Positions 43,606-53,431 of a stretch of DNA of 64,000 nucleotides are shown here, one piece after another. The stretch comes from Micrococcales bacterium (GTDB lineage: Bacteria > Actinomycetota > Actinomycetes > Actinomycetales > Microbacteriaceae): contig JAFKIY010000002.1 in the NCBI GenBank assembly GCA_017306245.1, positions 333,412 to 397,411 on the forward strand, written 5' to 3'. Within the stretch, counting starts at the first letter, position 1, and every line of letters begins with the position of its first letter. Both the position numbers and the translations under genes were made by a program. Under the pieces are notes generated by a model. The model saw nothing but the letters and a program-made list of their open reading frames with translations. It had not been told where the DNA came from and did no database searches.

Positions 43606-44673
43606 ATGACGCACTCGGACGATGAAGTCCTCGTAGAGCGCCGCGGCGCCGTGGGCTCCCTTGTGCTCAACCGGCCGCACGCCATGAACGCCATCACCCG
43701 CAGCATGATCCTGCGCATCGCGGAGGCGCTCGACGAGTGGGAGCACGATGACATCGTCTCCACGGTACTTCTCACCGGCGCGGGCGAGCGCGGGCTGTGC
43801 GCGGGGGGAGACATCGTCGGCATGTACCACGATGCGCTCGCCGGCGGCGACGGCACGCGGAAGTTCTGGCGCGACGAATACCAGCTCAACGCCCGCATCG
43901 CGCGCTACCCGAAACCGTACGTCGCGTTCATGGATGGCGTGGTTCTCGGCGGCGGGATCGGCGTCTCCGCCCACGCGAGCGCGCGCATCGTCACCGAGCG
44001 CACCCGATTCGGGATGCCGGAGGTCGGCATCGGCTTCGCCCCGGATGTCGGCGGTTCGTGGCTGCTGTCCCGCGCGCCGGGCGAGCTCGGCACGCACCTG
44101 GCGATGACCGGCCGGATGGGATCCGGGGCGGACGCCATAGCCCTCGGGTTCGCCGACTATTACGTGCACGGCGACTGGCTGCCCGCCCTCGCGACCGCGC
44201 TGGAGACAACGCCGGCGGCGGAGGCGATCGCCGCCGTGGCGATGCCCGCACCCGCATCAGCCCTCGAATCCCAGCGCAGCTGGATCGACACGTGTTACGC
44301 GGGAGACGACGCGGCGACGATCGTCGGGCGACTGCAGGACTCGTCGGTGGCGGCCGCGCGGGAGACGGCATCCACGATCCTCACAAAGTCGCCGACCGGC
44401 GTGAGCGTCGCGCTGGAGGCAGTCCGCAGGGCGCGGCAGCTCGGTTCGCTCGAGGAGGCACTCGACCAGGACTGGCGCGTGTCCACCCGGTTCCTCGACG
44501 GCACCGAGTTGATCGAGGGCATCCGCGCGCAGGTCATCGACAAGGATCGGATGCCGCGCTGGTCGCCGGCGAGCCTCTCCGAGGTTTCGCGCGCAGACAT
44601 CGAGGCTTACTTCGCGCTCGGCGAAGCAGGGGAACTCGGGCTTTCAGCCCGGCAGGAAGAGAGTGCATCATGA
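43606..44673 (+). CDS. 3-hydroxyisobutyryl-CoA hydrolase-like crotonase
   Basis: A 355-residue crotonase of the ECH_2/HIBCH group. [74 protein letters not shown] (split signature), and the C-terminal extension ending SRADIEAYF distinguish it from 260-residue hydratases. It would hydrolyse 3-hydroxyisobutyryl-CoA in valine degradation. It lies 41 bp after the dehydrogenase and overlaps the next gene by 4 bp, so they are one operon. Confidence 0.88.
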   Translation: MTHSDDEVLVERRGAVGSLVLNRPHAMNAITRSMILRIAEALDEWEHDDIVSTVLLTGAGERGLCAGGDIVGMYHDALAGGDGTRKFWRDEYQLNARIARYPKPYVAFMDGVVLGGGIGVSAHASARIVTERTRFGMPEVGIGFAPDVGGSWLLSRAPGELGTHLAMTGRMGSGADAIALGFADYYVHGDWLPALATALETTPAAEAIAAVAMPAPASALESQRSWIDTCYAGDDAATIVGRLQDSSVAAARETASTILTKSPTGVSVALEAVRRARQLGSLEEALDQDWRVSTRFLDGTELIEGIRAQVIDKDRMPRWSPASLSEVSRADIEAYFALGEAGELGLSARQEESAS

Positions 44674-45566
44674 CACACATCGCCTTCATCGGACTGGGGC
44701 ACATGGGCGGGCCGATGGCCGCAAACCTCGTCACGGCGGGACACACCGTCACCGGATTCGATCTCGCACCGGCGGCCCTCGACGCCGCCCGGGCACACGG
44801 GGTCGGCATCGCCGCGAGCGGGCCCGAAGCCGCATCGGACGCCGACGTGGTCATCACCATGCTGCTCACCGGCCAGCAGGTGCTCGACGTGTATCAGGGC
44901 GGATTGCTTGCCGCGGCGAAGCCGGGCACGCTGTTCATCGACTCCTCCACGATCGACGTGGACAGCGCGAGGGCAGCGCGCGAACTCGCCATCGCGGCGG
45001 GACACCGCGGCATGGATGCGCCCGTCTCCGGCGGCGTGGTCGGGGCCGAGGCCGGAACGCTCACGTTCATGGTCGGCGCCGACGACGCGGACTTCGTCGA
45101 GGCAGAGCCACTGCTTTCGGTGATGGGCGGCCGCGTCGTGCACTGCGGCGGCTCCGGTGCCGGGCAGGCTGCGAAAATCTGCAACAACATGATCCTCGGC
45201 GTCTCCATGATCGCGGTGAGCGAGGCATTCGTGCTCGGCGAGAAGCTGGGCCTCAGCAACCAGGCGCTCTTCGACGTCTCCTCCACCGCATCCGGGCAGT
45301 GCTGGGCGCTCACCACGAACTGTCCCGTCCCCGGACCCGTCCCGAGCAGTCCCGCCAACCGCGACTACCAGCCCGGATTCGCCGGACAACTCATGGCCAA
45401 GGATCTCGGCCTCGCGCTCGCCGCACTCGAATCCACCGGAACGGATGCCCGCATGGGGACGCTCGCCGCCGACCTCTACCGGCACTTCGCCGACGAAGGC
45501 GGCGCGGGGCTCGACTTCTCCGCCATCATCAACACCATTCGCGAACGATCGGGGGCGTCATCATGA
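44670..45566 (+). CDS. mmsB: 3-hydroxyisobutyrate dehydrogenase
   Basis: A 298-residue NAD-dependent beta-hydroxyacid dehydrogenase. The Rossmann motif [17 protein letters not shown] is at the N-terminus, the substrate loop is [17 protein letters not shown], and the catalytic Lys lies in [15 protein letters not shown]. It oxidises 3-hydroxyisobutyrate to methylmalonate semialdehyde, the step after the upstream hydrolase. ATGA overlaps on both sides indicate tight translational coupling. Confidence 0.92.
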   Translation: MTHIAFIGLGHMGGPMAANLVTAGHTVTGFDLAPAALDAARAHGVGIAASGPEAASDADVVITMLLTGQQVLDVYQGGLLAAAKPGTLFIDSSTIDVDSARAARELAIAAGHRGMDAPVSGGVVGAEAGTLTFMVGADDADFVEAEPLLSVMGGRVVHCGGSGAGQAAKICNNMILGVSMIAVSEAFVLGEKLGLSNQALFDVSSTASGQCWALTTNCPVPGPVPSSPANRDYQPGFAGQLMAKDLGLALAALESTGTDARMGTLAADLYRHFADEGGAGLDFSAIINTIRERSGASS

Positions 45567-46339
45567 CCGCCTGGAAGACCATCACCGTCGAACGGCGCGA
45601 CCGGGTCGGACTCATCACGCTGAACCGGCCGGAGGCGCTGAACGCCCTGAACCTCCAACTGCTGAACGAACTCGTGGCGGCGGCATCCGAACTGGACGCC
45701 GACACCGGGATCGGCGCGATCGTGCTCACCGGATCCGCGAAAGCGTTCGCCGCGGGCGCCGACATCAAGGAGATGGTGGCGAAGGACTATTCGGAAATGT
45801 ACGCTGCCGACTGGTTCGAAGGGTGGAGCAGGTTCACGGCCGTGCGCACGCCCATCATCGCCGCGGTGTCCGGTTTCGCGCTCGGCGGCGGATGCGAGCT
45901 CGCGATGATGTGCGACATCGTCATCGCGGGCGAGAACGCGAAGTTCGGCCAGCCGGAGATCAAACTCGGCGTCATTCCCGGCATGGGCGGGTCCCAGCGG
46001 CTCACGAGGGCGATCGGCAAGGCGAAGGCGATGGAACTCATCCTCACCGGCCGCACGATGGGGGCCGAGGAGGCGGAACGCGCCGGGCTCGTCTCCCGCG
46101 TGGTTCCGTCCGAGACCGTCCTCGATGAGGCGCTCGCCGTCGGCGCTACGATTGGATCAATGTCTCTTCCCATCGCGATGATGGCAAAAGAAGTCGTGAA
46201 CGCCGCGTACGAGACGATGCTGGAGAACGGCATCCGGTTCGAGCGGCGCGTCTTCCACGCGACCTTTGCGACGGAAGACCAGAAAGAGGGCATGAGCGCG
46301 TTCGTAGAGAAGCGCGACCCCACGTTCACGAACCGATAG
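45563..46339 (+). CDS. Enoyl-CoA hydratase
   Basis: A 258-residue crotonase with both catalytic Glu present: [19 protein letters not shown] and [17 protein letters not shown]. The oxyanion-hole segments [11 protein letters not shown] and SGFALGGG are intact. It hydrates 2-enoyl-CoA, probably methacrylyl-CoA in valine degradation or short-chain substrates of beta-oxidation. It is coupled to mmsB by an ATGA overlap. Confidence 0.93.
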   Translation: MTAWKTITVERRDRVGLITLNRPEALNALNLQLLNELVAAASELDADTGIGAIVLTGSAKAFAAGADIKEMVAKDYSEMYAADWFEGWSRFTAVRTPIIAAVSGFALGGGCELAMMCDIVIAGENAKFGQPEIKLGVIPGMGGSQRLTRAIGKAKAMELILTGRTMGAEEAERAGLVSRVVPSETVLDEALAVGATIGSMSLPIAMMAKEVVNAAYETMLENGIRFERRVFHATFATEDQKEGMSAFVEKRDPTFTNR

Positions 46340-46346
46340 GACGACG

Positions 46347-47873
46347 ATGGCCAGGGAAATGGCGCACAGCAGTGAAATCGAGCAGAGTAGCGCCGTAGAC
46401 ACGTACAAGACTTTCACCGGACCGGACCAGCCGATGTGGATCAACGGCGAACCGGTCGAATCGACGACGGGGGAGTGGCGCGACGTGCTCAACCCGGCAC
46501 GGCGGGGCTCCGTGATCACGCGCGTTCCCGCGGCAGGTGTCGAGGATGTCAACCTCGCGGTCGCTGCGGCGAAGGCCGCGTTCCCCGGCTGGCGGTCCAC
46601 CCACTTCTCCGAGCGTGCCAGGGCGCTCTCGCTCATCGCCGACGAGATCGAAGCGCGCGCGGATGACTTTTCGAGGCTCACCTCGCTCGACACCGGCAAC
46701 GCGCTGCGCACGCAGGCGAAACCGGAGACGGCCGCGCTTGTTTCGCTGTTCCGCTACTTCGCCGGTGTCGCCGGCGAAGTGAAGGGCGTCACGCTGCCCG
46801 CCGGCGACAACCAGCTGCAGTACACGCGCCGCGAACCGCTCGGCGTCGTCGCCGCGATCCTGCCATGGAACTCGCCGCTCATGATCGCCGGGTTCAAGGT
46901 GCCCGCCGCGCTCGCCGCCGGCAACACCGTCGTATTGAAGGCTGCGGATGACGCGCCGCTCACGATCCTGCTGCTCGCCGCCGTGTGCAACAAGTACCTG
47001 CCGAAGGGGGTGCTCAACGCCCTCACCGGCCGCGGGAGCCTCATCGGGTCGGCGCTCGCCGACCACCCGGATGTCGACAAGGTCTCCTTCACCGGTTCCA
47101 CCGAGGTCGGCCGCACGGTCGCGAAGCAGGCCGGTGAGCGCCTCGCCCACATGTCGATGGAGCTCGGCGGCAAGAACCCGAACATCGTGTTCCCGGACGG
47201 CGTCGACGACCAGTTGCTCGACGGCCTGCTCCTCGCGAGCCGGTTCACCCGCCAGGGCCAGAGCTGCACGGCCGGTTCCCGCCTGTTCCTGCACGAGGAC
47301 ATCTACGACGAGGTGCTCGGTTCGCTCGTCGACAAGCTCGGTTCGCTCGTCGTGGGCGACCCGCTCGACGAGGCCTCGGACATGGGCGCCGTCATCAACC
47401 AGAAGCAGTTCGACGCGATCGACCAGTACATGGTGGAAGGCCGCGAGAGCAAGGACATGTCCGTGGCGCTCGGCGGAACCGCCCCGAGCTCTGGCCCGCT
47501 CACCGAAGGCTTCTACCACGTGCCCACCGTGTTCTCCGGCGGCCGCAACGAGTTCCGCCTCGCGCGCGAGGAGATCTTCGGGCCGGTGCTCGTCGCCATC
47601 CCGTGGAAAACCGTCGACGAAGTTGTCGCCATGGCCAACGACTCGCACTACGGTCTCGCGGCATTCGTGTGGAGCCACAACCTGGACAACGCCCTGAACA
47701 CCGCCCACCGGCTGGAGGCCGGTTGGGTGCAGGTGAACCAGGGCGGCGGTCAGGTCGCCGGGCAGTCCTACGGCGGCTACAAGCAGTCCGGCCTCGGCCG
47801 CGAGGTGTCCCTCGAGGGGATGCTCGAAGGATTCACGCAGATCAAACAGATCAACGTCAAGTTGCAGGCGTAG
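46347..47873 (+). CDS. NAD(P)-dependent aldehyde dehydrogenase
   Basis: A 508-residue ALDH. The cofactor and catalytic sites are PWNSPLMIAGFKVPAALAAGN, FTGSTEVGR, ELGGKNPNIVF with the general-base Glu, and the nucleophile Cys in RQGQSCTAGSRL. It could oxidise methylmalonate semialdehyde or another aldehyde of this pathway, although the CoA-acylating MmsA family has different features, so the substrate stays open. It is 7 bp after the hydratase in the operon. Confidence 0.9.
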   Translation: MAREMAHSSEIEQSSAVDTYKTFTGPDQPMWINGEPVESTTGEWRDVLNPARRGSVITRVPAAGVEDVNLAVAAAKAAFPGWRSTHFSERARALSLIADEIEARADDFSRLTSLDTGNALRTQAKPETAALVSLFRYFAGVAGEVKGVTLPAGDNQLQYTRREPLGVVAAILPWNSPLMIAGFKVPAALAAGNTVVLKAADDAPLTILLLAAVCNKYLPKGVLNALTGRGSLIGSALADHPDVDKVSFTGSTEVGRTVAKQAGERLAHMSMELGGKNPNIVFPDGVDDQLLDGLLLASRFTRQGQSCTAGSRLFLHEDIYDEVLGSLVDKLGSLVVGDPLDEASDMGAVINQKQFDAIDQYMVEGRESKDMSVALGGTAPSSGPLTEGFYHVPTVFSGGRNEFRLAREEIFGPVLVAIPWKTVDEVVAMANDSHYGLAAFVWSHNLDNALNTAHRLEAGWVQVNQGGGQVAGQSYGGYKQSGLGREVSLEGMLEGFTQIKQINVKLQA

Positions 47874-47875
47874 CG

Positions 47876-49144
47876 GTGCCCGAGCACACCGGGTCGGCCC
47901 CGGCGTCCGCGCTGCCGCTGGCCGGGATCACCGTCCTCGACCTCACCCGGGCGCTCGCCGGACCGTACGCAACGGCTCTGCTCTCCGACCTCGGCGCGAC
48001 CATCACGAAGGTCGAGTCGATCAAGGGCGGCGACTCCACGCGCGGCTGGCCGCCGTTCGAAGGCGACCACAGCCTGTACTACGACTCCACGAACCGCGGA
48101 AAGTCCTCCATCGCGCTCGACTTCTACAGCGCCGAGGGTCAGGCGCTCCTGAAGCGCATGGCTCTCGCCTCGGATGTCGTGATCGAAAACTTCCGTCCCG
48201 GCGTCATGGCAGATCTGGGCCTGGACCCGGAGGCGCTGCGCGCGGAAAAGCCCGGCCTCGTGGTGGCCTCGGTGAGCGGCTTCGGCGCCACGGGCCCGCT
48301 CAGCCAGACCGCCGGGCTCGACCAGGTGGCGCAGGGCATGTCCGGGCTCATGTCCGTGACGGGTCAGGATGCCGAGAACGTGTACCGCGTCGGAATCCCC
48401 GTGATCGACATCTTCTCGGGGATCTTCACCGCCGTCGGCATCCTTGCCTCGCTCGTGGACCGAGAGCGCACGGGTACCGGCCACACCGTGTCGACCTCCC
48501 TCCTGGAGGCGGCGCTCGCGATCTCCGTGTTCCAGGGGCAGCGGTTCCTGAGCACAGGCGTCGTGCCTGAGCCGCAGGGCAACGACCATCCCGTGCTCGC
48601 GCCGTACGGCGTGTTCGCGACCGCAGACATCCCGGTCATTATCGCCGTCGGAAACGAGAAGCAGTGGCGCGACCTGTGCGAACTCGTCGGGGATGCCTCG
48701 CTCGCCGACGACCCGCAACTGGCCACCGGCAAGTTGCGCACCGAACATCGTGCGGAACTGAAGGAGCGGCTGGAGGCGTTGCTCGCGGCACGCGCCGGCC
48801 TCGACTGGGTCGAGGCGTTCCGCGCCGCGCGCATCCCCACCGGCCCGATCTACAACTACGCGCAAGTGTTCGACGATGCGCAGGTGAAGCACCTCGACAT
48901 GGTGCAGCACGTGACGCGTGCCGACGGCAGCGACCTGCCGCTCTTGCGCGGCCCGCTGTCGATCGACGGCGTCGCCCCGAGCATCCGCAAGGCGCCGCCC
49001 GCCCTCGGCGAAGACACGCGGGCGGTTCTGGAGCGGCTCGGCCTGACCGAAAAGCAGGTGCAGGGGCTCCTCGAATCCGGCGTGGTTGCCGCCCTGGACG
49101 GTTCGACCGCACGCGGTTCCGCCCGAGACGGCGCGGGAGGCTGA
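47876..49144 (+). CDS. CaiB/BaiF family III CoA transferase
   Basis: A 422-residue protein from GTG at 47876. Typical features: GITVLDLTRALAGPYATALLSDLGA near the start (about 18-42), DSTNRGKSSIALD, the catalytic Asp region in GLDQVAQGMSGLM, and RIPTGPIYNYAQVFDD. Family III enzymes transfer CoA between carboxylic acids. Here it could activate an acid for breakdown by the adjacent acyl-CoA enzymes. It starts 3 bp after the aldehyde dehydrogenase stop. Confidence 0.9.
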   Translation: MPEHTGSAPASALPLAGITVLDLTRALAGPYATALLSDLGATITKVESIKGGDSTRGWPPFEGDHSLYYDSTNRGKSSIALDFYSAEGQALLKRMALASDVVIENFRPGVMADLGLDPEALRAEKPGLVVASVSGFGATGPLSQTAGLDQVAQGMSGLMSVTGQDAENVYRVGIPVIDIFSGIFTAVGILASLVDRERTGTGHTVSTSLLEAALAISVFQGQRFLSTGVVPEPQGNDHPVLAPYGVFATADIPVIIAVGNEKQWRDLCELVGDASLADDPQLATGKLRTEHRAELKERLEALLAARAGLDWVEAFRAARIPTGPIYNYAQVFDDAQVKHLDMVQHVTRADGSDLPLLRGPLSIDGVAPSIRKAPPALGEDTRAVLERLGLTEKQVQGLLESGVVAALDGSTARGSARDGAGG

Positions 49145-49146
49145 CC

Positions 49147-49935
49147 GTGGGGTCGGTGCGGGTAGAAGCCGCTGGGTCGATTGCCACGATCGTGATCGAG
49201 AACGCCGGGAAACGCAATGCCATCGACTCCCGGATGTGGGCCGAGTTCGAACCGCTCCTTGCCCGTCTGGCCGCTGACGACACCATCACCGTCGTTGTGG
49301 TGCGCGGTGCGGGCACCGACTTCTCCGCGGGGGCGGACATCACCGACCTGGACCGGATCCTGCCGCAGCCGCCCGATCCGACGGTGTCCGACGGCGGCAT
49401 CATGACTGTCGCGGAAGATGCGATCGCCGCATTTCCGAAACCGACCATCGCCGCGATCGACGGCTACTGTGTCGGGGGCGGATGGGAGATCGCCGGCGCG
49501 TGCGACATCCGGATCGCCTCCGAGCGCTCGACGTTCGGCATCACGCCGTCACGGCTGGGCATCATCTACCCGGTCTCCGGCATCGAACGCGTCGTCGCGA
49601 TCGCCGGGCCGGCCGTCGCGAAGCACCTGCTGTTCACGGGGGAGCTTTTCCCGGCGCAGGCCGCCCTCGGGTTCGGGCTCGTCACCAAGGTGCTCCCCGC
49701 CGACGGGTTTTGGGAGGCGGCGAACGAGTTCGCGCAGCTGCTCGCCGCGAAATCCCAGTACTCGATTCGGGCGACGAAGGAGATCATCGAGGCGATCACG
49801 GACGGGTCCGCGAGTGCTGGACAGGTTGCCGCGACGTGGCAGTCGGTCGCGTCGAAAGATCGGGCCATCGGCGTGGAGGCGTTCCGTGCGAAGCGCGCGC
49901 CGGAATTCACCTGGAACGGCGGCGAAGGCGGGTAA
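49147..49935 (+). CDS. Crotonase-family protein lacking the second catalytic Glu
   Basis: A 262-residue protein from GTG at 49147, 2 bp after the CoA transferase. The fold motifs are present (FSAGADITDLDRI, IDGYCVGGGWEIAGACDIRIA), but where true hydratases have PExxLGxxPG it has TPSRLGIIYPVSG, so the second catalytic Glu is missing. Hydratase activity is doubtful; isomerase, decarboxylase or hydrolase activity is possible. It closes the run of same-strand acyl-CoA genes. Confidence 0.85.
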   Translation: MGSVRVEAAGSIATIVIENAGKRNAIDSRMWAEFEPLLARLAADDTITVVVVRGAGTDFSAGADITDLDRILPQPPDPTVSDGGIMTVAEDAIAAFPKPTIAAIDGYCVGGGWEIAGACDIRIASERSTFGITPSRLGIIYPVSGIERVVAIAGPAVAKHLLFTGELFPAQAALGFGLVTKVLPADGFWEAANEFAQLLAAKSQYSIRATKEIIEAITDGSASAGQVAATWQSVASKDRAIGVEAFRAKRAPEFTWNGGEGG

Positions 49936-49944
49936 ACCGCCGGC

Positions 49945-50805
49945 TCACGCGCTGGTCGTCTCCATCACGAGGACCGACGTCCCCTCGTGGTCTTCCAGCG
50001 ACAGTCGCGCGGTGAGGCCCTTCAGCTCGCCAAGATTGTTCGCATGCGTGCCACCGCACGGGATGCGCGCCTCCCCCTCCGGGAACTCGCACACCCAGTA
50101 GCGGCGGTCGGTGAGGCGGTCGCCGTCGCGGTCGATGCGGACAGGCAGCTTCGCGCCCACCCAGCTCTGGAGCGAGGCGTTGATGGCGTCCTCCACCGCC
50201 GCGAGGGCATCGGCGAACCCTTCCGTGCGGAACCCCTTCTTGCGCAGCGACTTGCCGAGCCGGTACGTGTCCCGGGATCCGTTCTCGAGGATGCGCGACA
50301 CGTCGTTGGCTTCGGCGTCGAAGTTCGGCGAACCCAGCGCATCCTCCCGCACCGTTTTCGCCCAGCGGTCTGCCAACGCGCGGTTCAGGGCGAGCGAGGC
50401 GACGTGGCATCCGGTGTGCCCGATCGACAGCACGCGACGGAACTTGTCGTCCACGTCGACCGTCACAACCACGCCGACCGGGGGTGCCTCTGTCACCATG
50501 TGCGCAGCCACGAACGCCCACCCTTCCGTGCCTTTCCGCACCGGGATTTCCGCGCCGAGCGCCAGGGTCTCGCCGTCCGTCGCCGCGACCAGGCAGTCGG
50601 TCACGGCGGCCCGGCCGCCGTTCCACTCGAACGAGGCGCGGTCCGCCGGCTGGTCCGGCCAGCCCGCATCCACCGGGTGCACCGGCGTGGTGTCGAGCAG
50701 GACAGCGAACACGTCTCCGATCTGCTCGACGTGCAGCACCGTCGCCGTGCCGGAGGTCGCCCCCGTCGGATACGTGACGACGGTGTCGTTGATGGGAAGC
50801 GTCAT
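49945..50805 (-). CDS. Alanyl-tRNA editing protein (AlaX-like)
   Basis: A 286-residue protein. An N-terminal beta-barrel (MTLPINDTVVTYPTGA onward) is followed by the editing domain with zinc ligands HTGCHVASLALNRAL (HxxxH pattern) and RIPCGGTHANNLGEL (CxxxH). Such free-standing proteins deacylate mischarged Ser-tRNA(Ala) or Gly-tRNA(Ala) in the cytoplasm. Its ATG overlaps the mutase stop by 4 bp, forming an operon with pgm-like and PNP genes that is also found in other Microbacteriaceae in my recollection. Confidence 0.88.
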   Translation of the reverse strand: MTLPINDTVVTYPTGATSGTATVLHVEQIGDVFAVLLDTTPVHPVDAGWPDQPADRASFEWNGGRAAVTDCLVAATDGETLALGAEIPVRKGTEGWAFVAAHMVTEAPPVGVVVTVDVDDKFRRVLSIGHTGCHVASLALNRALADRWAKTVREDALGSPNFDAEANDVSRILENGSRDTYRLGKSLRKKGFRTEGFADALAAVEDAINASLQSWVGAKLPVRIDRDGDRLTDRRYWVCEFPEGEARIPCGGTHANNLGELKGLTARLSLEDHEGTSVLVMETTSA

Positions 50806-52511
50806 CGGGCGAGCAGTTCCCGCACGGCGGTGGTGAGCGCGTCCACCGCGGCCTGCGCTGCGGCGATCCGCTCCGCGGGCGAGCCCTCCGTGCTCGACGC
50901 ATCCAGGTACACCTTGACTTTCGGCTCGGTACCGCTCGGGCGAACGATCACGCGGGAGCCGTCCTCGAGGTGGATCCGCAGGATGTCCCCGGGCGGGAAA
51001 TCGCCGAACCCGTTCTCGAAATCATCGATCGCACGCACCGGGACCGCGCCGAGGCGGTCAGGAGGAGACTGGCGGATGCGGGACATGATCTTCGGAATGT
51101 CGCTGAGATCCTGAACCCTCACCGACACCTGACCGGACGCGAACGCGCCGAACTCGGCCGCGAACTCCAGCTCGTGATCCTCGAACGACTTCCCCGCCGC
51201 CTTCAACTCGGCCATGAGCGAGAGGAACTCGACCGCCGCGGAGATGCCGTCCTTGTCGCGCACCTTCTGCGGGTCGACGAGGTAGCCGAGGGCCTCCTCG
51301 TAGCCGTAGGCGAGGTCGGGCACCCGGGAAACCCATTTGAAGCCGGTGAGCGTCTCCGCATAATCGAGGTGGTACGCGGCGGCGACCGCGGACAGCGCGG
51401 GCGAGCTCACGATCGAGGCGGCGAGAGTGCCGGCCACGCACGTCGCGACATCGCCGCCGACCGCCGCAACAGACTCCGCCGCCTGCCGGAGCCGCTGCGC
51501 CGCCCGCCAGCCGAGCAGCCAGCCGATCTCATTGCCGGAGAGGCGCCGCCATCCGCCGTCGCCATCCGGGACCGCCACAGCGAGTCGGTCCGCGTCAGGG
51601 TCGTTCGCGATCACGAGTTCAGCGTCGGACGCGGTGGCGGTGCGGAAAGCGAGATCCAGCGCGCCCGGCTCCTCCGGGTTCGGGAACGACACGGTCGGGA
51701 ATGCCGCATCCGGTTCGATCTGCTCCGGAACCACGACGGGCTCGCCGAAGCCCGCGTCGGCGAACACGCGCTTCGTGGTCTCCCAGCCGACACCGTGCAT
51801 GGCGGTGTACACGAAACGCAGCGTCGCCTCCGGACGCTGAACGAGAGCGGCGGTCAACCGCACGTACTCGTCCAGCAGGTCCTCGCCCGCCGTCTCGTAG
51901 TCGGTTGAACGCGGAAGCTCCGGCACGAGGCGGGTGGCGGCGACGTTCTGGATCTGCGCCTCGATCTGCGCATCAGAGGGCGACACGATCTGCGAACCCT
52001 CGTCCGACCCGCCCAGGTACACCTTGTACCCGTTGTCGTTCGGCGGGTTGTGGCTCGCTGTGACCATGACGCCCGCGCTCACGCCGAGGTGCCGCACCGC
52101 GAAGGCGAGCACGGGGGTCGGCAGGAGGCGGGGAAGGATGATCGTGCGCACGCCGGCACCGGCCATGATCTCCGCGGAGTCGGTGGCGAAAACCTGCGAG
52201 TTCTTGCGGCCGTCGTAGCCGATCACGACGCTCGGTGCGCTTTCACGGTCGAGCAGGAACGCGGCGAAACCGGCGGCCGCCTGGGCGACGAGCACCCGGT
52301 TCATGCGGTTCGGGCCGGCGGCGAGCTCCCCGCGGAGCCCTGCCGTGCCGAACTCGAGGCGGGAGTCGAAGCGGGAGTGCAGGTGCTCGAGGGCTTTGTC
52401 GTTACCGGCTTCGGCATCCGCGATGAGCGCCTCCAGTTCGGCGCGCGTCTCCTCGTCCGGGTCCTGGTCGTGCCACGCGCGTGCCGCAGCGAGGACGTCG
52501 TTCGTTCCCAT
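50802..52511 (-). CDS. Phosphohexomutase (phosphoglucomutase/phosphomannomutase family)
   Basis: A 569-residue alpha-D-phosphohexomutase. The phospho-Ser loop is in TASHNPPNDNGYKVYLG, the metal loop in NDPDADRLAVA, the sugar loop around ATCVAGT, and the phosphate loop in VRPSGTEPKVKVYL. It interconverts hexose- or pentose-1- and -6/5-phosphates. Length and neighbours (purine nucleoside phosphorylase) fit the actinobacterial PmmB/phosphopentomutase-like clade, which salvages ribose-1-phosphate, but the sugar is not certain. Confidence 0.93.
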   Translation of the reverse strand: MGTNDVLAAARAWHDQDPDEETRAELEALIADAEAGNDKALEHLHSRFDSRLEFGTAGLRGELAAGPNRMNRVLVAQAAAGFAAFLLDRESAPSVVIGYDGRKNSQVFATDSAEIMAGAGVRTIILPRLLPTPVLAFAVRHLGVSAGVMVTASHNPPNDNGYKVYLGGSDEGSQIVSPSDAQIEAQIQNVAATRLVPELPRSTDYETAGEDLLDEYVRLTAALVQRPEATLRFVYTAMHGVGWETTKRVFADAGFGEPVVVPEQIEPDAAFPTVSFPNPEEPGALDLAFRTATASDAELVIANDPDADRLAVAVPDGDGGWRRLSGNEIGWLLGWRAAQRLRQAAESVAAVGGDVATCVAGTLAASIVSSPALSAVAAAYHLDYAETLTGFKWVSRVPDLAYGYEEALGYLVDPQKVRDKDGISAAVEFLSLMAELKAAGKSFEDHELEFAAEFGAFASGQVSVRVQDLSDIPKIMSRIRQSPPDRLGAVPVRAIDDFENGFGDFPPGDILRIHLEDGSRVIVRPSGTEPKVKVYLDASSTEGSPAERIAAAQAAVDALTTAVRELLAR

Positions 52512-53342
52512 TCAGATCGCCGCCACGATCTTCGCGAGGAGCGCGCTGATCACGGGCTCCGCGGCTTTCCCGGCGTCGATGACTTCGGCGTGGCTCAAGG
52601 GGGTCTTCTGGATGCCCGCCGCGAGGTTCGTGATGAGCGACATCCCGAACACCTCCATGCCGGACTGGCGAGCGGCGATCGCTTCGAGCGCCGTCGACAT
52701 ACCCACGATGTGTCCGCCGATCGTTTTTGCCATCTGCACTTCCGCCGGGGTCTCGTAGTGGGGGCCGCGGAACTGGCAGTACACGCCCTCATCCAGATCG
52801 GGGTCGATCGTGCGGGCGAGATCGCGCAGCCGCTTCGAGTACAGGTCGGTGAGGTCGACGAACGTCGCACCCTCCAGCGGCGATGTGGCGGTGAGGTTGA
52901 TGTGGTCGCTGATGAGCACGGGGGTGCCCGGCGTCCAGGTTTCCTTGATGCCGCCGGCGCCGTTCGTGAGGATCATCACCTTCGCGCCCGTCGCGGCCGC
53001 CGTGCGCACGCTGTGGACGACGCGTCGCACGCCGTGGTCTTCGTAGAAGTGGGTGCGCGCGCCGATCACAAGGGCGCGTTTGCCGCTCGGCAGCAGGATG
53101 GAGCGCAGCGAGCCGATGTGGCCCTCCAGAGCCGGCTTGCTGAAGCCCGTGATCTCGGTTGCCGGAATCGTCGCGGTCGTCTCGCCGATCAGGTCGGCGG
53201 CCTTCGCCCATCCGCTGCCGAGCGTCAGCGCAATGTCGTGGCGGTCGACGCCGGTTTTCTCCGCGATCTGCGCCGCGGCATCCTGCGCGACCTGAAACGG
53301 GTCCGCGGCAGGGTCGTCGAGCGGATTGGAGTGGTTCGTCAT
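52512..53342 (-). CDS. Purine nucleoside phosphorylase
   Basis: A 276-residue protein from ATG at 53342. Trimeric PNP signatures: LGSGWAKAAD, HIGSLRSILLPSGKRALVI, GARTHFYEDHGVRRVVH, NGAGGIKETW, YCQFRGPHYETPAEVQMAK (split), GMSTALEAIAARQ and ITNLAAGI. It cleaves inosine and guanosine to base and ribose-1-phosphate. It is 1 bp before the phosphohexomutase on the same strand, a natural salvage pair. Confidence 0.94.
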   Translation of the reverse strand: MTNHSNPLDDPAADPFQVAQDAAAQIAEKTGVDRHDIALTLGSGWAKAADLIGETTATIPATEITGFSKPALEGHIGSLRSILLPSGKRALVIGARTHFYEDHGVRRVVHSVRTAAATGAKVMILTNGAGGIKETWTPGTPVLISDHINLTATSPLEGATFVDLTDLYSKRLRDLARTIDPDLDEGVYCQFRGPHYETPAEVQMAKTIGGHIVGMSTALEAIAARQSGMEVFGMSLITNLAAGIQKTPLSHAEVIDAGKAAEPVISALLAKIVAAI

Positions 53343-53431
53343 GCCCTCCACTCTAATTTGCCCGGCTGGCTTTCATCATTCAGGAGGGTGTGGGGCAGAT
53401 GTGAAAGCCGTTACTACAGGAGAATGGTGCG

